Assembly (NCBI RefSeq): GCF_046592965.1
Contig: NZ_JBISBV010000004.1
Span: 124,001 to 188,000 of the forward strand
Origin: Marivita sp046592965
Lineage (GTDB): Bacteria > Pseudomonadota > Alphaproteobacteria > Rhodobacterales > Rhodobacteraceae
Length of the DNA: 64,000 nt
Direction: 5' to 3'
Below, piece after piece: positions 58,879-64,000 of this stretch; positions within the stretch are counted from its first letter, which is position 1, and each line of letters opens with the position of its first letter. A program made the translations under genes and the position numbers. The notes under the pieces are model-generated. The model ran no database searches. It saw nothing but the letters and a program-made list of their open reading frames with translations, and was not told the origin of the DNA.

Positions 58879-60379
58879 CGCGCCCTCCCCGGTCGAACAA
58901 CCAGAACAAGCCAAGGCTCAACAGCAGCAGCAGCAGCGCCGCCCCGGCAGCTTGGTCCATACGGTACGACCCCATCAACTGATACACCTTGAGCGGCAGG
59001 GTCGCACGATCGGGATCGGCGAAAAGTGCAATCACGCCCAGATCCCCCATCGACAGTGCAGCGGTCAACCCGGCGGCAAAGCCCAAGGGGCGCTTGAGTC
59101 GCGGTAGCAGGACCCACCGCAGCCATGCCCAGCCTGACAATCCCAAAGCGCCTCTCAAGCGCGCATAGTCGATCCGGATGATCTCGGCCTCGGGTCGCAG
59201 GATGCGCAACACGAATGGCAGGCTGACAAACGCGTTCACCGTTGCGGTGACGTAGAGCGCAACCTCAAACGGATTGATGAAGGGCCGCACGATCAGGAAC
59301 AGGCCGATGCCGAGGACAAGTGGCGACAACGCGATACCCGACAGGCCAAGCCATTCGCCCCAACGGGTCGACAAGGGAAGCGCCCAAAGCAGGCACAGCG
59401 CGGTCGATCCCAGCGCCACCAGCACCGAATGGCCCGCCGATTGCCAGACCGAGGCGCTGAGCGTCGTGATGCCAGCAACGCCGTTCAGAGCCACCATTGC
59501 CAGAGGCGTGAGCAGGAACAGCGATGCCAGCGCGATCCACACCATGTCCGCGATCCGCGCGCCGATGGCTTGACCGTCCCAGCGCGGCACGGCGCGATCC
59601 AGACCGCGCGCCGCCACCGGAACCGCTGCCACGCGCAGCGCGACCAGTCCTGCGGCGAGGGCAATCACCAGTTGCAACAGGCCCAACGCCGCCGCCCGCG
59701 CAAGGTCGAAGTCGAACCGCACCGACTGATAGATCGCCAGTTCCAGAGTGGTGGCACGCGGTCCGCCACCCAGCGTCAACGCAACTGCAAAGGACGACAG
59801 GCAGATGACGAAGATCACCGCAAAGGCCCCCGGCACGATCCGTCGCAGAAGTGGCCACTCGATCGCCCGCCACATCGCCCAGCGGCCAAGGCCGAGCATC
59901 GCGGCCAGGCGAAAATGCTCGTTTGGTACGGCGAGCCAGGCTTGCAGGATCAGACGCGTGGCCAGCGGCAGGTTGAAAAAGACATGCGCCAACACAACCC
60001 CATGCAGGCCGTAAATGTCCATGCGCGGCACACCCAACGGGCCAAGCGTACGGTTCAAAAGCCCAGACTGACCGAACACAGCCAGCAACCCGAGAACGGC
60101 CACAATCACCGGCAAAATGAAGGGTGCGCCCATCAGGGCCACCAATACCCCCCGCCCCCGAAACCGCCGCCGCGCCAGTGCCCGCGCCACCGGGACGGCG
60201 ACCAAAACGCTCAACGCCGCCGACACCAGCGCTTGCATCAGGGTGAAGCGCAGTGCTTGCCAATCGGCAGGGCCGAACCCCGAAAACGTCTCGGCGCGCC
60301 ATAGCACAGCCATGACCGGACCAATGACAAGCCCGGCCACGCTGAGGCCGGCGATCAGCGAGAGAGCGCGCGCCGCCAT
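58862..60379 (-). CDS. thiP: Thiamine ABC transporter permease
   Basis: A 505-residue permease made of two tandem six-helix modules. Each has the EAA-type loop; the first is AWLAVPNEHFRLAAMLGLGRW and the second DYARLRGALGLSGWAWLRW. AAPVARALARRRF-like basic loops (VPVARALARRRFRGRG) are cytoplasmic. It starts at ATG 60379 overlapping the thiB 3' end by 25 bp. It brings thiamine or thiamine phosphates across the inner membrane. Confidence 0.94.
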   Translation of the reverse strand: MAARALSLIAGLSVAGLVIGPVMAVLWRAETFSGFGPADWQALRFTLMQALVSAALSVLVAVPVARALARRRFRGRGVLVALMGAPFILPVIVAVLGLLAVFGQSGLLNRTLGPLGVPRMDIYGLHGVVLAHVFFNLPLATRLILQAWLAVPNEHFRLAAMLGLGRWAMWRAIEWPLLRRIVPGAFAVIFVICLSSFAVALTLGGGPRATTLELAIYQSVRFDFDLARAAALGLLQLVIALAAGLVALRVAAVPVAARGLDRAVPRWDGQAIGARIADMVWIALASLFLLTPLAMVALNGVAGITTLSASVWQSAGHSVLVALGSTALCLLWALPLSTRWGEWLGLSGIALSPLVLGIGLFLIVRPFINPFEVALYVTATVNAFVSLPFVLRILRPEAEIIRIDYARLRGALGLSGWAWLRWVLLPRLKRPLGFAAGLTAALSMGDLGVIALFADPDRATLPLKVYQLMGSYRMDQAAGAALLLLLLSLGLFWLFDRGGRVGSAS

Positions 60380-61344
60380 TCCTCAACCGTTTCATCCCGC
60401 AACGCCGCGGCCTCGTCCTCGTTGTAAAACAACACTGTCTCGGGCAAGGCCAATTCCTTGAACCCGTCTGGCCAATCGCTGTGGTCGAGTTTGGCCGGGA
60501 ACGACCAGTTGCCTGTTGCGATCATGCTTTGAAATTCCGGCGACAGCTGGAATTCAAGAAATTGATCGGCCAGTTCCGGCACATCGGTGCCGGCAACCTT
60601 GGCCGACAGTTCCACCATGAAATAATGACCTTCGGGAAAGATCGCCGCTTTCTTGCTGCGATCGTCTTCGGCGATGATGTGATAGGCGGGTGACGTTGTA
60701 TAGCTGAGCACCATATCGGCCTCACCATCGGTGAACAGTCCGTAGCTTTCGGACCAGCCCTTGGTGACGGTCAGGATCTTCGGCGCGAGCTTTTCCCAAA
60801 CCTCCTCGGCTCGGTCCCCGTAAATCGCCTTGACCCACAGCACCAGGGCCAACCCGGAAATCGACGTGCGCGGATCCTGAATCACGATCTTGAAATCGTC
60901 AGGAGCATCAAGCAACGCGTCGAAACTCTCCGGCACATCGGTGATCCGCTTTTCATCATAGACAAATGCGGTGTGGCCGTAATTATACGGAAGAAAAACC
61001 TCATCCGTCCAAGTGACCGGCAAGGTCAGCGACGACGTGTCTTGCCCGTGCGGCGCAAACAGCCCGCTTGCGCGCGCCTTTTTTGTAACGTCGGTGTTGA
61101 GACCGAACACGATATCGGCGTCCGTGCGTTTTCCTTCCAGCAGAATACGCGGCAGCAGGTCGCCGGGTTTGAATTGTAGATCGCACGCGCATTGCGCCTC
61201 GAACATCTCTTCGATCCGCGGGCCCGGACCCCACTCGGAAACGACGTAATCGCCTGCATAGACTGTCAGAACGGGTGTTTCTTGCGCCGCGACCAGCGTG
61301 GCCGTTGCAAGAAGTCCCGTGGCAAATAAAGGGGCCGTTTTCAT
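60355..61344 (-). CDS. thiB: Thiamine ABC transporter substrate-binding protein
   Basis: A 329-residue periplasmic binder. A Sec signal (MKTAPLFATGLLATATLVAAQ) precedes VLTVYAGDYVVSEWGPGPRIEEMFEAQCACDLQF. FGLNTDVTKKARASGLF and KIVIQDPRTSISGLALVLW are typical of ThiB. AGGATGCC precedes ATG 61344. It is the first gene of thiBPQ, directly after the TPP riboswitch. Confidence 0.95.
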   Translation of the reverse strand: MKTAPLFATGLLATATLVAAQETPVLTVYAGDYVVSEWGPGPRIEEMFEAQCACDLQFKPGDLLPRILLEGKRTDADIVFGLNTDVTKKARASGLFAPHGQDTSSLTLPVTWTDEVFLPYNYGHTAFVYDEKRITDVPESFDALLDAPDDFKIVIQDPRTSISGLALVLWVKAIYGDRAEEVWEKLAPKILTVTKGWSESYGLFTDGEADMVLSYTTSPAYHIIAEDDRSKKAAIFPEGHYFMVELSAKVAGTDVPELADQFLEFQLSPEFQSMIATGNWSFPAKLDHSDWPDGFKELALPETVLFYNEDEAAALRDETVEEWRRALSR

Positions 61345-61384
61345 GGCATCCTCCTGTTTTGCGACGCGAGGGCAAGACAGGATC

Positions 61385-61478
61385 AGATCCGGACCTTCCC
61401 TCCGCCGGTGTTAACCGGTTCAGGTTCAACGGGTTCGCGTTCGCATCTCAGCCAGCACACTGGCACCCCGAGGTACGA
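61385..61478 (-). ncRNA. TPP (Thi-box) riboswitch of thiBPQ
   Basis: Read on the minus strand, the leader has the Thi-box elements in order: CTCGGGGTGCC at the 5' side, GGCTGAGATG, CCCGTTGAACCTGA, then GGTTAACACCGGCGGAGGG. These are the conserved P2-P5 segments that bind thiamine pyrophosphate. It ends about 45 bases before the thiB start, so high TPP should shut off thiBPQ by hiding the ribosome site or ending transcription. Confidence 0.95.
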
Positions 61479-61525
61479 CAAGAGGTAGCGTTCAAGCCGC
61501 GGAGCTTCAAGCACAAACCGGATCA

Positions 61526-61580
61526 GGCTTCTTTGGGCCGGAAATACCTCGGGGAGCGCGAGGGGCTGGCCCCTCGCTCC
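61526..61580 (+). repeat. Intergenic repeat copy E
   Basis: The box GGCTTCTTTGGGCCGGAAAT plus ACCTCGGGG (61526-61554) is followed by hairpin CGAGGGGC (61559-61566) with GCCCCTCG (61569-61576), extended by GGAG/CTCC. It lies between the divergent thi leader and aroC, unlike the other copies, which follow plus-strand stop codons. The rest of the 61345-61664 gap shows only the riboswitch and the aroC ribosome site. Confidence 0.8.
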
Positions 61581-61664
61581 TGTCGGATCGGCAGCGCCAA
61601 TCGGAAACTGCTTGAGCGACACGGGTTGCTGGCCTAGGACACGGTCCAAGCAAGGAGACGCCGC

Positions 61665-62765
61665 ATGAGCCTCAACAGTTTCGGACATCTTTTCCGCGTC
61701 ACCACATGGGGCGAAAGCCACGGTCCCGCCTTGGGCGCCACTGTCGATGGCTGCCCGCCGGGTGTGCCGATCAATGCGGCGATGATCCAGTACTGGCTCG
61801 ACCGTCGCAAACCGGGGCAGAACAAATACACCACCCAGCGGCGCGAGGCCGACGAGGTGAAAATCCTGTCGGGTGTCTTCGAAGGTCAGACCACCGGAAC
61901 CCCGGTGCAGTTGATGATCGAAAACACCGACCAGCGGTCGAAAGACTATTCCGACATCATGGAGAAATTCCGCCCCGGCCACGCGGATATCACCTATTGG
62001 CAGAAATACGGCATCCGCGACTATCGCGGTGGCGGGCGGTCCTCGGCGCGCGAAACCGCCGCTCGGGTCGCCGCGGGCGGGCTGGCGCGCGAGGCGATCA
62101 AGGCGCTTGTGCCCGACCTGCGGATCACCGGATACATGGTCCAGATGGGCCCCCATGCAATCGACCGGTCGCGGCTTGATCTGGACGAGATCGAGAACAA
62201 TCCGTTCTGGGTGCCTGACGCCCAAGCTGCGGCGGATTGGGCCGATTACCTCGACGGGTTGCGCAAATCGGGCGAGAGCGTCGGCGCGATTGTCGAGCTA
62301 GTGGCCCAGGGGGTTCCCGCAGGGCTGGGCGCGCCGATCTATGGCAAGATCGACACCGACCTTGCTGCGGCCATGATGAGCATCAACGCGGTCAAAGGCG
62401 TCGAAATCGGCGAAGGAATGGCCTCGGCAACGCTGACCGGGACGACAAACGCGGATGAGATCTTCATGGGGCCCAACGGTCCGGTCTATAGCTCGAACCA
62501 TGCCGGCGGCGTGCTTGGCGGCATCTCGACCGGACAGGACCTCGTGGTCCGTTTCGCGGTCAAACCGACATCGTCCATCCTGAGCACCCGCCGAACGATC
62601 ACAAAGTCCGGCGAGGAGACCGAAATCATCACCAAAGGCCGGCATGACCCGTGCGTCGGCATCCGTGCCGTCCCGGTGGGCGAAGCGATGATGGCCTGCG
62701 TGATACTGGACCATCTGCTTCTGCATCGCGGCCAAATCGGCCAGAACAGGGGTACGATTGGCTGA
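61665..62765 (+). CDS. aroC: Chorismate synthase
   Basis: A 366-residue FMN-dependent enzyme that converts EPSP to chorismate, the last step of the shikimate pathway. Signatures are GHLFRVTTWGESHGPALGATVDG at the start, RPGHADITYWQKYGIRDYRGGGRSSARETAARVAAGG in the middle and RHDPCVGIRAVPVGEAM near the end. AAGGAG precedes ATG 61665. It is a single-gene unit convergent with the EamA gene. Confidence 0.97.
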   Translation: MSLNSFGHLFRVTTWGESHGPALGATVDGCPPGVPINAAMIQYWLDRRKPGQNKYTTQRREADEVKILSGVFEGQTTGTPVQLMIENTDQRSKDYSDIMEKFRPGHADITYWQKYGIRDYRGGGRSSARETAARVAAGGLAREAIKALVPDLRITGYMVQMGPHAIDRSRLDLDEIENNPFWVPDAQAAADWADYLDGLRKSGESVGAIVELVAQGVPAGLGAPIYGKIDTDLAAAMMSINAVKGVEIGEGMASATLTGTTNADEIFMGPNGPVYSSNHAGGVLGGISTGQDLVVRFAVKPTSSILSTRRTITKSGEETEIITKGRHDPCVGIRAVPVGEAMMACVILDHLLLHRGQIGQNRGTIG

Positions 62766-62785
62766 CAGGCGGGACAGGCGTGCAG

Positions 62786-63661
62786 TTAACCGGGCCGAAC
62801 CACTTGGCGCGAGATCTGCACCGCAAGAATGCCGCCGGTGATAATCATCACGCCCAACAGGTCATACACTCCAAGGCTTTCGGACAGGATTACTGCGGCA
62901 ATGGCGACGCCGAGAAACGGGTTGAGGAAGTGGAAGGTTGCTGCCTTGACTGCGCCGATCCGGTTGACGAGCCAGAACCACACCAAAGTCGCCGCAAGGC
63001 CGGGGATCAGCGTGGTATAGGCAAAGGCCAGCGCGAGCTTGAGCGATAGCGTCACCTCTGGCGTTTCAAGAAGCAGGCCGACGGGCCAAAGCACGGCGCT
63101 GCCGATAAGCATCTGCAATCCGACGACCATGACGAAATTGCCCCCAGAACTTGCATTGCGCAGCGCGAGAGTTGCAATGGTCAGAGAGATCACACCGATC
63201 ACACACAGGCCGATGCCGTAAAGGTCGGCGCCGCTGTTCATCCGGGCGCCCATGATGATGACCACTCCGATGAACCCGGCAACAAGCCCCGCGACACCAA
63301 GCGGCGACATCCGCTGACCGGCGAAAAGCCAGCCCGCCACTCCGACAAGAAGCGGCATGGTCGAGGCGATGATTGCCGCCAGGGACGCCTCGATCCGCTG
63401 CATGGCGATGAAATTGAGGCCGAGATACAAGGCGTTCTGACAAATACCGAAAATGATCGTCGCCCGCCATTGACCGCGTGTCAGCCGCCATGTCTGGCCC
63501 ATCCCGAAGGCGATCAGTACCGCCAGCGCCCCCGACAGGCTGAACCGCAGCGCCAAGGCCATCAACGGCGGCGCATCCGCCACGATGATCCGTGCCGAGG
63601 TAAAAGCCGACGACCACATAACCGCGAACGCGAGGCCCATCAGAATTGCGCGAATATCCAA
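62786..63661 (-). CDS. EamA/DMT superfamily transporter
   Basis: A 291-residue membrane protein with ten helices in two EamA repeats (first begins ILMGLAFAVMWSSAFTSARI; second around LYGIGLCVIGVISLTIATLALR). The substrate is unknown; family members export amino acids or other metabolites. TTG 63661 has GGAGG 7 bases upstream and is preferred; ATG 63640 is an alternative lacking a ribosome site. Confidence 0.88.
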   Translation of the reverse strand: MDIRAILMGLAFAVMWSSAFTSARIIVADAPPLMALALRFSLSGALAVLIAFGMGQTWRLTRGQWRATIIFGICQNALYLGLNFIAMQRIEASLAAIIASTMPLLVGVAGWLFAGQRMSPLGVAGLVAGFIGVVIIMGARMNSGADLYGIGLCVIGVISLTIATLALRNASSGGNFVMVVGLQMLIGSAVLWPVGLLLETPEVTLSLKLALAFAYTTLIPGLAATLVWFWLVNRIGAVKAATFHFLNPFLGVAIAAVILSESLGVYDLLGVMIITGGILAVQISRQVVRPG

Positions 63662-63801
63662 GGGACGCCTCCGGCATTGGTGATGGGCGAGTGGTAGTTT
63701 GGATTGTGTGGAAGGGAAAGAGGTGGATTGGACTGATCTGCCGTCGACATCAAGACAAACCGCAACGCGCGGTTGGTCCACCGATTTTCCGTCCACCCCT
63801 T

Positions 63802-64000
63802 TCAGGCACCGTCAAGCAGGCCGACCGTGTTGCCTTCGGGGTCCGCAAACTCGGCATAGCGCAGGGTCTCGAAACCCTCGATCTTCACCGGTTCCGGCAC
63901 GGCGATCCCGACCTTCGCAAGTCGCGCGATCTCGGTATCAAGATCGGAGACATGCATCGTTAAGGTCGCGCGCCCATGTCCTTCTGCACTGTCGAGCACC
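63802..64000 (-). CDS. VOC (glyoxalase-like) family protein, C-terminal part
   Basis: A frame of 65 residues ending at 63802 that continues past the window edge. TLTMHVSDLDTEIARLAKVGI and RYAEFADPEGNTVGLLD are the second beta-alpha-beta module of vicinal-oxygen-chelate proteins, with the metal-ligand Glu region at the end. Only the C-terminal half is visible, so the exact family (glyoxalase, dioxygenase or resistance protein) cannot be named. Confidence 0.75.
   Translation of the reverse strand, partial: VLDSAEGHGRATLTMHVSDLDTEIARLAKVGIAVPEPVKIEGFETLRYAEFADPEGNTVGLLDGA

Noticed and set aside
1..64000. CRISPR arrays, tRNA or rRNA genes, insertion sequences, prophage
   Set aside because: I looked through the intergenic gaps for regularly spaced repeats, cloverleaf-like sequences and transposase motifs and found none. 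The only repeat family is the short box-plus-hairpin element.

Overview
The window is a GC-rich, gene-dense piece of an alphaproteobacterial chromosome, almost certainly from the family Rhodobacteraceae (Roseobacter group). The evidence is a b/b' type ATP synthase Fo operon (atpI-B-E-b'-b) with no F1 genes beside it, an RpoH-II-like heat-shock sigma factor, a petABC cytochrome bc1 operon with a Tat-type Rieske protein, a DUF3576 lipoprotein close to leuS, a Rhodobacter-type porin and an Irr-type iron box. I see no rRNA, tRNA, CRISPR array, insertion sequence or prophage. Nearly all genes are core or housekeeping, packed into short operons with ATGA/GTGA overlaps. Many starts appear to be GTG or TTG (atpI, moeB, dut, glnD, rhomboid, tsaB, rimI, xerC, petA, thiQ, the EamA gene).

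Layout. 1-4.3 kb: 5' part of leuS (-), a family-4 glycosyltransferase (+), a DUF3576 lipoprotein (-) and a strongly expressed-looking porin (+). 4.3-9.2 kb: a TPR-sulfotransferase and yggS (+), facing the Fo operon (-) across a bidirectional terminator. 9.5-14.6 kb: an unrecognised membrane protein, an ArsR regulator, an M3 oligopeptidase, and a polar amino-acid permease plus binding protein without an ATPase. 14.7-19.2 kb: one long minus-strand block, rpoH-chaN-coaBC-dut-moeB. 19.4-24.5 kb: comM/yifB (+), gshB-yraN-rsmI (-; rsmI is the first gene transcribed) and an LpoA-like lipoprotein (+). 24.5-31.3 kb: glnD, an orphan Phd/YefM-type antitoxin gene behind an array of GTAC-centred sites, murJ, a rhomboid-fold protein lacking its catalytic residues, and trpS. 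31.4-35 kb: an aminotransferase and GNAT pair, a UspA gene, and nfuA-tsaB-rimI behind an Irr-like palindrome. 35-40 kb: a four-gene nucleoside-type ABC importer (BMP family). 40-49.7 kb: a TauE/SafE permease with a TIGR02186 partner, uvrC, an SDR, a Ca/Na-type exchanger, a small zinc-ribbon membrane protein, an S49 peptidase, a SnoaL-like protein and priA. 49.8-54.5 kb: transaldolase-like fsa, DUF484-xerC, a GST and psd-pssA. 54.5-64 kb: an outer-membrane barrel, petABC, thiBPQ behind a TPP riboswitch, aroC, an EamA transporter and a partial VOC protein.

Functional themes. Energy conversion (Fo and bc1), phospholipid synthesis (psd-pssA), cell-wall export (murJ, LpoA-like), nitrogen signalling (glnD), stress control (rpoH, UspA, gshB), Fe-S handling (nfuA) and solute uptake (nucleoside, thiamine and amino-acid ABC systems) are all represented.

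No obviously new multi-gene system is visible. The best leads are small: the orphan YefM-like antitoxin with eight GTAC cores in under 250 bp; the rhomboid pseudoprotease; the TTTAGAA-N3-TTCTAAA iron box in front of nfuA; a family of short intergenic repeats (five copies, all in the same orientation) made of a conserved box plus a GC hairpin; a perfect 18-bp palindrome between the S49 and SnoaL-like genes; and an AT-rich gap with a DnaA-box sequence and a tandem repeat near 43.9 kb.
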